The notes beneath the pieces were generated by a model. It saw nothing but the letters and a program-made list of their open reading frames with translations. It did no database searches and had not been told where the DNA came from. A stretch of 64,000 nucleotides of DNA from Pseudofabraea citricarpa (taxonomy: Eukaryota > Ascomycota > Leotiomycetes > Helotiales > Dermateaceae), in contig JAPWGK010000010.1 in assembly GCA_029641185.1 (NCBI GenBank), positions 1 to 64,000 of the forward strand. The letters run 5' to 3'. A program made the translations under genes and the position numbers. The stretch's first letter is position 1, and each line of letters opens with the position of its first letter. This document shows positions 11,189 to 23,625 of the stretch, piece after piece.

Positions 11189-12911
11189 TCAAACATCATG
11201 GGCTCCACAAAGAGCTGAGTGGCCCTCCTGCCCCTCAGGTATCGTCCACTCAATTGCTCTAATTTCCATTTCTCCAACAGACTGTCCCCGTCTTGCGATG
11301 GTTGTGTTTGACTTCGGAATCAGCTTAGTCCCATCAATAGCCAAAGTCGCAACAACATGAGCGGCCGTCTAATTATCACATTAGCTACAACCAAGAAAGT
11401 GGGAGACGAAAGACATACCTTTGCATTAATAGTCAAAACTGTAGCATTTGGGTTCGCATACGTATCACAAGCTTGGTGGTAACACGGATCCTCGGCCTCC
11501 CCTGTACCCGTAAATAAGCCACCAACAGGTTTACCCAAGTTTTCGAGGAAAGAAACATAATCACTGCCGCCACTCAATGCGGTAGGAGTTACTGGCAGTC
11601 CTTTGGAAGTCAAATCGTCAACAAACAGTTTTTCGATGGTCTCGGATCCCGGAGGGGCAACAAGTCCGTAGGTTGATCCATCGCCGTCGAAAACTCCAAA
11701 GTATCCCTTGGAGACCATATCAAAGTTAAGGTAAGTTAACAGTGACGATACGTTGGTAGGAGAGAGAGAGGATGTGTAAAAGCGAGAGCCGAGAAGACCA
11801 TTCTCCTCAGCTCCCCACCATGCAGCGCGGACTTTGAGGTTAGTTTGATAAGAATTGAGAGCTGTGAATATCTCAAGAATCAAGCTTGTGCCAGAACCTG
11901 ATCAAATGTTAATGCTTTCTCAAGAACAAAATGGTATTCACATACCATCGTCATTGATACCTGGGCCAGCTTGCACGCTATCGAGATGAGCTCCAACCTG
12001 TGAAAGCAAAAGTTAAAACTATATGAAAGACAATCAAATTTCAAATACGTACCATGACGACGTTGTTTGGATCTCCGCCATTGGTCTCGGCAATAATATT
12101 TTGTGTGATTCTCGTCTCAAACGACTGAGTTTGCTGAAAGAACGCCACAACTTCCTCTCCGGCATTAATTTTTTCAACCAATGCCAACCCATCGACACGA
12201 TCAATAAAGCCTGCCGGCACGAAGTTTTCTGGGTCGGGTGCTGATAGTGTTCCGCCAGTGACGTGAGCATTAACGTTGTTGTAGATAATTACACCGGCAG
12301 CGCCAGCAGCAGTAGCAGGACGGATACGTCCAGCAAGAGTTCCTCCCGTAGGACATGCACCACGCTCAACAAGCACAATTTTGCCTGTGACATCGAATCC
12401 AGCATAACCCTCCACGGTACAGCCTTCGGGTCCGGTTGGACCAAGTACGAGGGGCAACTCTAACCCCTCGGCACTTGTCGAGGGTGAATATTGCAAGCCA
12501 AAGATATAGTAGTCAATTTCATCAACCACAAACGAAATTGACTCTACCTCTTGAAACAGAGCTGGGAAATCCTGTACATAGAAGCTTGACGTCTTGGAGA
12601 GTTTGGCGAGCCGCTCGGTAATAAACTCGACGGACTCAGTATAGCCTGGTAGACCAAACGCACGATTGCCTCCATTGCGATTTGCGATTTTATCAAGGTT
12701 TTTGAGATTCTTCATCAATCTGTTTCTGTTAGTGATTTTTTCCTGTTTTAGCTAAATAATGGCCAGCGCACGCTTTGGTGGTGATTGAGTCTTGCAGATC
12801 TTTCGACGACACGAACTTAGGACCAGCACGTATGTCGAGGACAGGAGGTGTTGCAATTGCGCTTGCCGACAGCCATGCTGCACCAAAAAAGAGAGACGAA
12901 AGGACCTTCAT
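11189..12911 (-). CDS. Secreted M28 aminopeptidase with PA domain (aminopeptidase Y-like)
   Basis: Five exons: 12772-12911, 12053-12719, 11946-11997, 11419-11897 and 11189-11368, with introns of 48-55 nt, giving 505 aa. Residues 1-20 are a signal peptide. A PA (protease-associated) domain spans roughly residues 130-240. The M28 zinc peptidase domain follows. Expected zinc ligands are visible: His in GAHLDS (about residue 273), Asp in GINDDGSG (about 285), the EE pair in WWGAEENG (about 317), Asp in LNFDM and His in CYHQACD. The family removes N-terminal residues from peptides, in the vacuole in yeast (Ape3) or outside the cell in many filamentous fungi. All five exons keep frame and motif order, so the gene looks intact. 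Confidence 0.93.
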
Positions 12912-13560
12912 CTTGTCAGTGCCCAGGTTGATAACATGATGAAGGTGTACAGCTTGGATATATATAGTAAATCACTAAGCGGGTCAGCACCTGCGATGCT
13001 GAAATAGCCTGTTGATGCCATGACGCTGATGCGATATAGATCACGAGATTTCTTATGACCTTCTAGAAGGGTTATGGTATCTGAGGGGATTAATCGCGAT
13101 GTAGAAGGTGTGAATTGTGCAAAGTGGGAAAACGTGTCTTGGTGTCTTGGTGCCAAGTTCATAGTGCTTACCTAACGCCGTTGCCTGATTTTTGCTCTCA
13201 GAAAGAAAATGATTATGCAAATCGCGAGATCAAAACTTCTGAAAGTCTTGATGCCAATTTCACATTTTCCAATCTACAGACATCGCAGCCCCTATCTATT
13301 CGGGTCACGTAAAAATTATCTTTTGATAAATAATCGACAGTTTTTGATGCCGCTTGACTTTCCAAAGCTAAATGATCCTGCATAATTACACTAACGGTAC
13401 TTACCGAAAGACAGAATGGGGAAGGAAAGATAACGTATTAATGAATAAAGTGGCTATAGAGTTTGTTCCTATGTGCAAGCTCGAGAGGAGAAATCCCGAA
13501 TAAAATATATACAGCGAAGTAGAAAGAGAAACAAGACGATCAGAGGTTAACTTCCAATTT
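12912..13560. other. Intergenic region upstream of the aminopeptidase
   Basis: Promoter side of the aminopeptidase and 3' side of the NLP gene. A TATATA-like run lies at 12958-12966, about 45-50 bases upstream of the aminopeptidase start. No convincing coding sequence. Confidence 0.5.
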
Positions 13561-14377
13561 TCAGAAAGAAGCCTTATCGAGATTGTTGACGAAGTTTGCA
13601 TCCTTGAACGGCACATTGGCGGACCCGAAATCCGTGTTAGTAAGTGCTGTTCTTGCGGCATCGGTTAAAGACTCCCAAGCGATGGCTGGCTGCTCACCGC
13701 CCTTGTTCGATGTTGTACCGAGCTGGTGATTGACTGGCCATTGGCTGTAATACTCGATCTTAGGTCTGGTACCATCAAGAGGAGGAGAAGTGGTCGTGTC
13801 GAAGTCTCCATGAGCGGAAGTAGAAACAGCAAGGATGGTCTGAACAGTGGCCTCAGGATTGTTAATCCATACGACGATAGCTTCCCAGTCGTGACGATGA
13901 CCAAGACCATTGGATGGGGAGTCCTTAGGCATGTACCTGTCATGTATTAGAAAGAGTATATTGTCAACAAAAATTGAAACTCACCAGGAGTACATGATAG
14001 CATAACGGCTACCGTGCCATGCAGAGCGGACATAAACCTGTCCAGTACTACTACTGCAACCACCAGAAGCGTCACCAGATGTAGCCAAACCACCACTAGT
14101 TCGAGGTTAGTCGAGTCAAATGGTACCATAGGCAGTCAACTCACCCAGTATTACCAGCGGCATCGACAGCAGGGAAAGGAACGCATCCATTGCGGACTGA
14201 TAGCCAAGGTTTGAACTTCAAATAGCTGGTCCCCGTTGCAGTAGATGGGACAGTTTGAGGGAATCCAACTACAGCATCATGACCGATGACGGCACGGCGT
14301 TGAATAGCAGCTGCATTTATACTCACAGTAGCGAGTAGCCACACGAAAAGCTGGATAAAGAGGTTGCGGGAAGGCAT
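13561..14377 (-). CDS. NLP family necrosis-inducing secreted protein (NPP1 domain)
   Basis: Three exons, 14145-14377, 13985-14095 and 13561-13936, with introns of 49 and 48 nt, giving 239 aa, the usual size for the family. A signal peptide covers roughly residues 1-23. The NPP1 domain carries the diagnostic heptapeptide GHRHDWE, and an upstream Asp in the YMPKD segment lies where the family binds its metal ion. NLPs are secreted by plant-associated fungi and oomycetes; many act on sphingolipids of eudicot plasma membranes and others have no lytic activity. The heptapeptide is complete and I see no frameshift or internal stop, so the gene appears intact. Whether it is cytolytic cannot be told from sequence. 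Its place near a telomere is typical for effector genes. Confidence 0.92.
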
Positions 14378-15560
14378 TGTAGTGATTTGGATCGCAGTTG
14401 AATATTCGAGTTGTTCTTTTCGAGCGGGTTTTCTCAACTTTATATCTATTTTCTGTTAGTCTCTGTCACCACTTTGAAATATAGAGAAGACAATAAACAT
14501 ACCTGTAGTACGAGTATTCAAATAAGGGTATGTATGACCGACCAAAGGATAGCCAACGTCACGAACTTCCAGTCAATGATCACAAAAGGTCCACCCACGT
14601 GTTTCCAAAGTAGCAACTCAACAAAGAGAGCCAAGGCAATACAACTCAAACCCCACGCGCAATTCAGAGCTTGAGCTAACAAGATCAAATCAAATCAACT
14701 CAAGATCGGGGATCTGATATGATAATGATGAACGGCAGGGAAAATCGACAGCAACGTGATGCTTCCTTGTCCTCTGACAGGACCGAAGTCTTTATACTTT
14801 CCCCCTCGATCTCTCACCCTCCGGTACATGTCGACAAGGTGACACTGACATCCCCGCAGCGGTACACACAATCGACGGGCAATCTTGCCATTTCCATACT
14901 GGCGCTCCGTGCCTGCATACGAGTTTATATTGGACGCACAGACATTGCAACGAGAACACAGCCAAAAGACAATGCGCTCTTGCCTATCCGAGTTAGTCAA
15001 TTTTTACACGTGCAACTTAAGGTTATCTGTTTAAACTCCCGCTCATTTGCCGTCGCCAAACCTTACCAATTGCTTGCGCCAGACCCTAGTGCTTAGGATT
15101 GCGTGCACATGACGGTCATAGAATTGGGAAGGTATTAAACTTTCATGGCATTCAACGTCCGTCCAGAGTCTTTGCTCTACCAATCTCTTGCTTTGAAAGC
15201 TTCAAAAACAGGGTCCATGATTGTCCGATTGATGGAGACGCTGTGACTTTCTCAGGGTCCATCAACCAAGCTTATTTCAGCTCCCGTAGCCGACCGGCGG
15301 CCGAAACAAAACAAATGAATGACCCATTGTTGGAGACCGTGCACCTAATATTACCTGCTTCTTGCATGGCTTCGGGGGTCATTTGTTGGTGTTCAATATG
15401 TATATGTGTATTTTGAGGCCGAGGTAGACTACATCTCTTTTCGGACTCTGCTTGATAACCAGAGATACCGCATTGAGGCTCTCATCTTGATCGCAGGATC
15501 TGTTCTAGGATGTTTCTTGCCCAACTCAAGATCGAAGTGTGCCGCATCTCCGAGCTATCG
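14378..15560. other. Intergenic region, 1.2 kb
   Basis: Upstream of the NLP gene and downstream of the ENA-type ATPase. Open frames here (such as 14719-15096 and 15099-15416) have no recognisable features. Nothing else seen. Confidence 0.5.
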
Positions 15561-18500
15561 TCATACAATCTCACTACTCCTACCCTGGCCTTGATTCTCT
15601 CTCAAGTATCCCGCAAATATGGAAGGCACCCCAGCATCACTATTTGCCGTGGCTTTCCGAGCTCGTCGCCTGAAGAATATTCTCTTGGCCCATTTCCACG
15701 CTTCGATTCCAGCAAAAAAGAGAATGGACTCGACGAAAACAATTGACCACTCCCACGTGATAGCGGCATGGTTGAATACCTGATGGTTAATAACTGGAAT
15801 GTACAGAGTAGGGAAGATGGTGATGAAGCCAGCAATGATAGACCAGAACAAAAACTTGTTGCGCCAAACATCATGAATCCACTGCGTAAAGTACTTCTTG
15901 CTCTTGGGCTGCATACGAAAGAAAGAGCGTCGCATATTGACCATCTCCCAGGCAAGGAAGAGAGCAAACCATGTCAAGCAAACGAAGGTCGTGGCTCGAG
16001 CTCGGAATACTTCATCGCACTCCGGCCCATAGTTATTGTTGCAATTCTCACCCAGGCTGCCATGTCCAAAACCAAACAGCACAAGCGTGAAAGCCGTCAA
16101 GCAGAGCGCAGCCATCCAGAAACCGTAAACGAGCATGTCGACCATCACCTCCATGGTAAAAACACCAGTCTTGAGCGACTGTGGCGGTCGGTTCATGATG
16201 TCAGGCGCAGCAATCTCGACACCTAATCCCATGTCGGGCATTCCTAATAGTGTTAATACTTGGAGCTGGTCAAAATAATGTACGAATCTTACCAGAGGTA
16301 ATCATAATGACCCACAGAATTTCAACTGGAGCCAGGGGGAAAACGGAAAGACCAGATTTATCCTTGAATGCAAGTCCAATCAATAAGGTGCATGCCTGAG
16401 CGATATTTTCGGCGAGCAAGTGCAACACAAACTTCTGGATGTTATCAAACATCCTGCGACCTTCTTCGACGGCATTCAGAATAGAAGCAAAATTATCATC
16501 AGTCAACACAATATCGGATGCGTCTTTAGCTACATCCGAACCAGCTTGACCCATTGCAATTCCAACATCAGCACGTTTAAGAGATGGTGAATCGTTCACT
16601 CCGTCGCCTGTCATGGCGGCAAAGCACTTGCGACGATGCAAAGCTTCAATCATGCGCACTTTCGTGTTTGGGGAGCAGCGTGCAATGACCAATGGAAGAA
16701 CCGGCAGATTGTCGATCTCATCGTCAGAAAGCTGATCGAATTGCCCAGCTGTCATTACCATAGATTCAATCATGGCAGCAGAGAACAGACTCATGTTTCT
16801 GGGAAGGATTCCGACCTGGGCTGCGATTGCTCGTGCTGTACCCGGATGGTCTCCCGTGAGCATGTGTACCGATATTCCAGCTGTATGACAGTTTGCTACT
16901 GCGCCAGCGGATTCAGGTCTTGGTGGATCATAGAGTCCTATGAGGCCTTGGAATACCAATTCTCTTTCAACAGTTGCACGCTTTGGTGGGGAACTAAGAT
17001 TGGTTGAGCCTGTCCAGGCTTTGCTTGCTAAGGCAAGGACTCTCAGTCCCTGGCTTGCTAGAGCTTCCATGTTACCCAATATTTCCTCTCGGAATTCATT
17101 AGTGATGATGATCTTGTTGTCACCTTCTCCTTGAACGTGGCGGCATGATGACAAAACTCGCTCCACAGCACCCTTGGTGAATACCATGGCTGGCTGGGCC
17201 TGATCTCGAGGCTTGAAGATGACCGACATTCTCTTGAGTTCAGAATCGAAAGGGAATTCTGCAACTTGAGTCCAAATAGGATCATCACCGGCAATGAATC
17301 GGTTTCGGTTCCAATCAAATCTAGATGCGAACACCTGGATCGCTATCTCGGTCGGATCGCCTCGAGCTTTCCATCCTTCGTCCGTCTTCTGAACGTGTGC
17401 AAGATTTGCAAGAGATGCGACATCGAGGAACTTTTCCAAGCAAGAATTATCCTGCAAAAATGACTCGCAGGAGTCCACAACACCTGATTTCCGACTCGCG
17501 TTCTCATCATTTCCGTTCTCATCACTTGGGTTGTTAGGTGGGCCAGCCAGAAACGAAACCTCTCCAATTTCAGGATTGAATGGATTCTCAGACGTTCCCA
17601 CTGAGTAGGTTCCTTTGGCAGGAATCCATGCTTTTCTTGTTACCATCTTTCCCTGGGTCAAGGTTCCTGTCTTATCGGAACAAATATCTGTCACTGCGCC
17701 TAACGCCTCGAGCGATTCCAATCGACGAACAACAACATTGCGCTGCACCATTCTTTTCGTCCCAGCCGCCATCGTAATAGTAAGAACGACGATCAAGGAA
17801 GCTGGAATCATGGAGAGACCAGTTGCCACGGCATACAATACAACTTCGGTCCTACTGGAAAATGAATTGGCACCTAGAACGATGAGGGCACACACGACGG
17901 CAATGCCGAAGAGGAGAATTGCAAGCTTCGACAGCTTTCGTTGTAATGGTGTCCCTACATTGACCCCGAGGAAATGACCAACAAAGTCGCCCGCAGTCAA
18001 ACCCCACGCTTCAAGGTACCGATGAGGCTTTGCTTTTCCATTCGGCTTTCGCTTGACTTGGCGGCGTTTTTTATCCTTAGCACGCAAAGCAGCTGCAATG
18101 GACCCAATCTCAGTCTGCATGCCTGTAGCAAATACAAGACCACGGCCTCGCCCCTTGGAGACGGTTGAAGAACTGAATGCAATATTGAGACGGTCTCCTG
18201 GTCCTGTCTCTGGGTCGAAAACCACTTTAGCGTCCTTGAGGACCGGGAGTGCTTCACCTGTAAGTAGGGCCTCATCTGTCTCAAAATTCATGACTTCAAT
18301 CAAACTGAACCAATTAGCCTTCCAATCTATTACGTAGATGAAAGATCACCTACCGGATATCAGCAGGCACGGTATCTCCGGTCTTGAGCTCGACCATATC
18401 GCCAGGCACAAGATTTCCAGTTGGGACCGTCTCGGCTTTTCCATCACGGACCACGGTGGCAGTTGGAGAACTCAGAGAACGAAGTGAATCCATCGTTTTC

Positions 18501-18978
18501 TCCGCACTGAACTCCTGGAAGAACCCTACAACAATGTTGAGAACGATGACGGCGGTGATGACACCTCCTTCAATGTAAGACTTGATGCCAAAACTGACAC
18601 CCATTGCTAGCAATAGGACCTATATCTTGAATCAGCGCTCAGTTCCACAGATCAAGGGGATATGGCCGGCCTCACGAGCATCATGGCATTGGCTACTTGT
18701 CGGACTAAGATCTTGAAGGGCTGCACGCCAGGGCCGTCGTCGAGCTCATTCCTGCCGTATTTCTCCAATCGAGCCTGGGCCTCAGCTGTCGTCAGACCAC
18801 TGTCCACATTGGATGACAGTTCTTCTTTGATGGCATCAAAAGTGACCGAGTGAGCAGGCAGGACATGGGGTTTCTCCGTCTGCCCTGACATGCGAGAACC
18901 CGTTCTCGATATGCTCCGCGATGTCTTGCGGGAGATGGTGCGGGAAGCAGTGCTCCCAGACTCTGTATTGTGCTTCAT
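15561..18978 (-). CDS. ENA-type Na+/K+ efflux P-type ATPase (P-IID)
   Basis: Four exons, 18676-18978, 18354-18619, 16293-18304 and 15561-16243, with introns of 49-56 nt, giving 1,087 aa, a normal length. The order is that of a P-type pump: cation-ATPase N-terminal domain (about residues 40-100), actuator domain with TGEALPV, phosphorylation motif CSDKTGTLTQG, nucleotide-binding domain, hinge motif TGDGVNDSPSLKRADVG and ten predicted membrane helices, the last group in the final exon. Fungal ENA pumps expel Na+ or K+ at the plasma membrane under salt and alkaline stress. The N-terminus is rich in SRT/SRK repeats (residues about 8-30), likely a phosphorylated cytosolic tail. The reading frame stays open for about 110 bases upstream of the chosen ATG, so an extra 5' exon is possible. 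Confidence 0.93.
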
Positions 18979-20090
18979 GGCCAGCACAGAGAGCAATTCA
19001 AGATTGCCGTTGGTCGTTCTAGGTTGGTCTTTTTCCTCGGGCGACAGTCCAGACTTAAGAGACAGCTCACGTTGTATCTCTGGAGGTCAGTCAGTAAATC
19101 CACATGTGTGGAGCAAAGTCAAGTCGATCTTGGGACCAAGATTCAGAGCTTGGCCTCGAGCTTGGCTCCATTCTGTCGATAGAAGCTGCATCCCAGGTCT
19201 GGGGAGGAGAGGTTCCAGGTAGGCACAGCACAGTAGGATATGTCGGTATGAGTCCGTACGGTACGGCGACACCGATAACCCACAATCAGTGCCCAACAAC
19301 CGCAACTCATTGGTTGCTACACACGATGACATAGCTGGGAGGTATCTTGCGAGCGCCGCAAGCTTGGCGGCACGGGAGCGCCACTGCCATAGGAGGAAGA
19401 CGATCTTGGTTGTGAGGTTGCGAACCGGATCTGGTCATGATGACCTTCCTAAAAGCATGAAGAGTTACTGCGTCCGGGTATCGGCACAGCGCAACAAACG
19501 TCGTGGTCGTGCAATTGATTACTTGGCGAGCGGGTCGAATCCAGTGGAGCCGAGATAGCGGGGACAAGTACGGACTGTACATATAATACTACGGGGTTGG
19601 TGGAAGACTTGTATATTTGCCCAATCACAACTCCATGTATATGGGGGATATATGGGGATGCAACGCGGCACTTGCTATCGTACCAGCTGGTATCTTGCTC
19701 GTGCACTCACTCTCCTCTCCTGCGTAGATAGTAGCAATGCCACGATACATGACTGGCCATGGTGACTAAACCCAACAAGAGACTCCTGCACCCAAGAGAA
19801 ATGCATGCACCTATAAAACCTTAACCATCTCTTGCCCGTTGGACTTGAACCAATATGGGGCAAGCTGTAGACGATCAGCTAGAACAAGGCTCGGAGGGAG
19901 TGTAGGAGGCGTTTGTTCTGTGAAACCATGAGGCCATAAACCAAATTGCCAAGCGAGCAGTTCAACTAAACCACACACCAAGTCCGACCCCAACCAGCGC
20001 TGGCAAGGAGCACGAGAACAAAGACGCTGCGCTACAAAGCATAACTATGGTATCTCAATCAAGTACACAATCATAAATTTCACGTCCATA
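18979..20090. other. Intergenic region, 1.1 kb
   Basis: Upstream of the ENA-type pump and downstream of the TPR/U-box gene. Contains the tRNA-like hairpin at 19831-19888; otherwise no gene recognised. Confidence 0.5.
19831..19888 (-). other. tRNA-like foldable element, possible tRNA relic
   Basis: On the - strand, CTTGTTC at the 5' end can pair (two G-U pairs) with GGGCAAG at the 3' end. A 4-bp D-arm-like hairpin (GCTG/CAGC, 8-nt loop) and a 4-bp T-arm-like hairpin with loop TTCAAGT lie between them. GGTTCAAGTCC fits a B box and TAGCTGATCG loosely fits an A box; TTTT follows 13 nt after the 3' end. There is no room for an anticodon arm (58 nt in total), so it cannot be a normal tRNA. A competing fold pairs CTTGCCC with GGGCAAG directly around the T-arm-like hairpin. 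Confidence 0.3.
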
Positions 20091-21051
20091 TCACCAGTCA
20101 ACTGCCCAACCATTCTCTGCAAGGTACTCTTCACACGCTCGCTTCAGTGCCAGGTTCGGCCGGAGATCCTCTGCCCTCAACGGTTCTCTCGTCAAGGGGT
20201 CGGTGGCGCTTCGTTTGAGATGTTCCATGAGCGAGGCTCGGTCGTAGGATTGTCCTGTCTTTGTCTATACATTATGGATTAGCATCTATGTCACTCGCAA
20301 ATGAAGTAGGGGCACTCACCACGACTGGGTCAACCATGACGGCAAAGCTGATATCATCCACACACCAATCTGGAACTTCTCTCCTCCTCGTCTCGGTAGC
20401 ACCAGCAGCTTCAAAAGTCTTGCGGAGATCCTCAATCTTTTCCTGAACCTGTGCCTTCACGGTGTCGGCATCCTCTCCATGGCTGATTCGCCTCTCTATT
20501 TCTCTTTCCAACCCACCCACCAGTTCAACCAATAAGCCACCTCTCCGAGCCTCTCTTTCCTTCTCCCTCATCTCCCATTTTTCCTTCTTGCAACGGAGCA
20601 CCAATTCTGTGATCGGCCCAATACTACTTGCTCCCTTGCCGCCCACCTGTATTTCCTTGACGCAAAACTCGTGTGCCTTCAAGGCCGATTGTAGAGCCTC
20701 CGCTGGGTGTCCAACGCTGATCTGCGCCTGTGCCAATCCATAGTATGCCTTCAGACTGGTACCTTGTTCGGGGGACAGATCGATGGCAGACAGGCAGTCT
20801 GTGATGACCAGCTCAAAATGGTGCAGCTTGAGTGAAACAAGAGATCGGTTGGTATATAACTGGGGGTTCGAACGGTCGTGTTGAATGCTATTTCTCATGA
20901 GCACAATACAGGTCTGGATGCAACATCTTGCTCACGCTTTCCCATATAAATCCTCAGCGGCTTTGAAGTCGCCTGTAGTATAGCATTTGTTTCCTTGCGC
21001 TTTGAACTCCAACGCCTTCGCCGAGTCCTTGGGATACTGCTCACCCGCCAT
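20091..21051 (-). CDS. CHIP-like TPR and U-box E3 ubiquitin ligase
   Basis: Three exons, 20936-21051, 20320-20887 and 20091-20264, with introns of 48 and 55 nt, giving 285 aa, close to the size of animal CHIP/STUB1. The N-terminal 120 residues form TPR repeats (AQGNKCYTTGDFKAAEDLYGKA, then NPQLYTNRSLVSLKL). A charged coiled-coil linker follows (residues about 130-185). The C-terminus is a U-box: DDISFAVMVDPVV across the second splice site, then TKTGQSYDRASLMEHL. CHIP binds Hsp70/Hsp90 tails through its TPRs and ubiquitinates misfolded clients. The acceptor at 20888 was preferred over one six bases upstream because it gives the usual TPR spacing. Confidence 0.87.
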
Positions 21052-21615
21052 GGCAGCAGTTTTGATGTGCGCGTGAGGGTGTTATGAGCTCGCAAAGACG
21101 TGATACCTCGCCTGGCTGGGTAAGTTGCTGAGCTCTTTGTTTGATGATGTCGCGTGGGGCAAATGGCCAGCCTTGCCCACGGATGTGGAGAGATGGGGCA
21201 GAACACGCAATATTTCACTGCCTCATCGCGTCACGGCTGCAGCTTCAAAGTCCTATGATGGTTGGGCGAAGGAAGAGGTTGTTGACACCACTGAAGATGT
21301 TCAGGAGGTTCGGGTTCGGGTTTGGAAGGTGAGGGGGGATGGCGGAATAGTCAGCCTTGTGGATTGTGTTGGAGATTGGTCACCGAGTTTGGAAGATTCT
21401 GGAAGGCTGCCAAATTCAACATTGGCTGGTTCGGCGGAGGCTCAATCAGACGCAAGATCGATGTATACAACAGAGGCAAACATCATGCAAAAATAAAAGT
21501 CACACAATCAGGCTCGCACGATGTCTATTATGCAGTGGTTTTGGTACATTTGGCTCTCGCATTGCCAAGTCTGCTCTCCGTCTATAGCCACCCCTGCGCC
21601 ATGCTCTTCGGATGT
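21052..21615. other. Intergenic region, 0.56 kb
   Basis: Promoter side of the TPR/U-box gene and 3' side of QCR10. No gene recognised. Confidence 0.5.
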
Positions 21616-22510
21616 TTAGAAAGGCTGAAATTGATAGTCAGTATTACGGTCCAAGTGCAGCCAGTGGAGATATAGGATGTAGGATGCCAGTTTTACGCTT
21701 CCGGAACTCTCATAACACTTGTCATTGTACGGACTCCCAGCGTCTTCCCATGAGTTATCGGTATCTTCTTGGCACGCAACACATTTGTATATCGTACAGC
21801 CCAGAGCATCCTTCGACCTGCCGCATAGCTCCGTTGCGACTATCACTTTACAGCCAATGCAATTGGCCGTGCTGCTGGCTGCCAGCGCAATCCAGATAGA
21901 TGGAGGTCGGCGCAAAGAAAGTGTATCCAACTTACGTTGTCGGCTGGGTGAGTCTCCCTGATGAAATAGTCTCCCACGACGGGGATTCTCTGTATGCAAC
22001 ATCAGTTTCTCACACCACTTGTACTCGAGGGGTGTCCGCGCAGCATACCAGCATGATGTCCCGTCTGACTCGTGGGATGTCGGAGAAGAAAAAGAGAGCA
22101 AAGAATCCAGCGACGCCTCCAAAGCCACCAAGGGTAAGACCACTGTTTCCATCGCATCAGCATAAGTCGAATGGGTTTCTCATTCTCAAGTACGATTGTG
22201 TTCGCTCTGGGCCGCGGCATGCGTGATGGAGAAGGGCTCACGTACAGCTTGGTGAAGCTCTTAATGGTCCATCCTCCAACGTGGGGTGGCACGGTGTATC
22301 TGCCAGTCAATTAGCAGCTGGGCAGAGCTGGGCAGAAGTGATTCGAATCGTACTTTGGGCCGTACGGAGACTTGTAGGTAGAATAGTTCGGTCGGGAAAC
22401 TGGGGGGCGGGCGCCACCGCTCAGGAGGTTGAACTATGCGTCAATGAGTCAATGGATACAGGCAATGCACGAGGTGGCGCGCAACGTACGTTATGGGGAT
22501 CGGCAGACAT
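21616..22510 (-). CDS. QCR10: Ubiquinol-cytochrome c reductase subunit 10 (complex III)
   Basis: Six exons, 22490-22510, 22354-22433, 22246-22299, 22049-22142, 21936-21989 and 21616-21624, giving 103 aa. The product has the hallmarks of fungal QCR10: KSPYGPKYTVPPHVGGWTIK, a glycine-rich hydrophobic helix GGFGGVAGFFALFFFSDIPR, then IPVVGDYF and the C-terminus DNPF. QCR10 is a small inner-membrane subunit of the bc1 complex. The last exon is only nine bases (Pro, Phe, stop), reached through a 311-nt intron while the others are 54-103 nt. The N-terminal join (22433/22490) is the least certain; the rest is fixed by frame and family sequence. A straight six-frame search would miss this gene. Confidence 0.88.
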
Positions 22511-23625
22511 GATGAGAGGTTGGGTGGTGGTGCAATCGAGGTGGATTGAGGATATATCGTCGTGGTCGGTCAAGCTCAAATATTGAAGCCTTTCGGAGCT
22601 AGCCGGGATGAAAGGGTGTCATCACGTGCGAGGATGGTCACATGGGCTTAATAGGTCTCGGTCGAGGGGCATGGGATGGGGATGGGGATGGGGATGGGGA
22701 ACTGGGGATAAGGCGGGCACATGCAAAGGAAGTCAGCAGCTATATCTATCACTTAGGATTCCCGAGAAGGCAAGTTGCAGTTAAAAATGTTGAGTTTCTA
22801 TGTCTGTGTCGGTGCAGTGCAGTGCATGGTCAAACGAGTTGCCTATTTCTGTCTTTGTTGGTCCTATCAGATGGGGTGGTAGATGTAGACTAAGTAGGTA
22901 AGTAGACAGACAGTTCAACAATGACAATGATAATAAATAGGGAATTAGTTTGCAGTACATAGATGTTCTTGATATGATAAAATTCTTATACATATCGTGA
23001 TTCCTTAATGACCGAGGAAGCGGGAAGTGCTGATGAACTGGGCCACGCTGATTTGTCGGCATCTGTGGGGTTGCCATCGGATAAGAGGACGAGAAGAGGA
23101 CGAGAAGAGGACGAGAGGAGCCTCCGGAGCAAGCACCTTCTCCCGTTTCCCACGCACCCACAGCCCAACTTTGAGCACTCATCCCGAGAACCGCCTTTGA
23201 CCCCCCGCCGACATCATCACCGTACATACATCTATCTCTGATCGCCCTCCCACCCTGCCGCTCACCACTATCACCACCATCACCACCACCACTATCACCT
23301 CCACCTCCACCAACACCACCACAATCATCAACCCAGCCAACACAACCTCAACTATAACCCCTTCTTCTGCACGGTCACCCACTCATCGTCTCAGCCTCGG
23401 ATCAAACAGTGCATCCAACGTCCTGAGCCAGAGCCAGAGCCAGAGCCAGAGCCTCGTCGTTCCCGTCTCGGGTCATCCCCGCAATCCCTCGAAACCGCAT
23501 CTCCACCAGCATAAACAACAATCCAGCTCTGCTTTACCTCGCCTGGCCTTGCCTGAAGTCACTTCAAAGACAGACCCGGCAATACACCGTCATCCATCTC
23601 CATCACCATCTCCATCACAATCACA
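22511..23625. other. Divergent promoter region with pyrimidine tracts
   Basis: Lies between QCR10 (-) and the hypothetical gene at 23626 (+). Contains a GGGGAT run at 22675-22699, CCAC/CACCAT-rich tracts at 23260-23330 and a run of AGAGCC-type units at 23422-23452. The right part looks like a long CT-rich 5' UTR of the + strand gene. The open frame at 22781-23227 (-) is low-complexity and not credible. Confidence 0.55.

Noticed and set aside
21616..22152. 178-aa open frame on the - strand
   Set aside because: It reads through introns of QCR10; the true exons use other frames.
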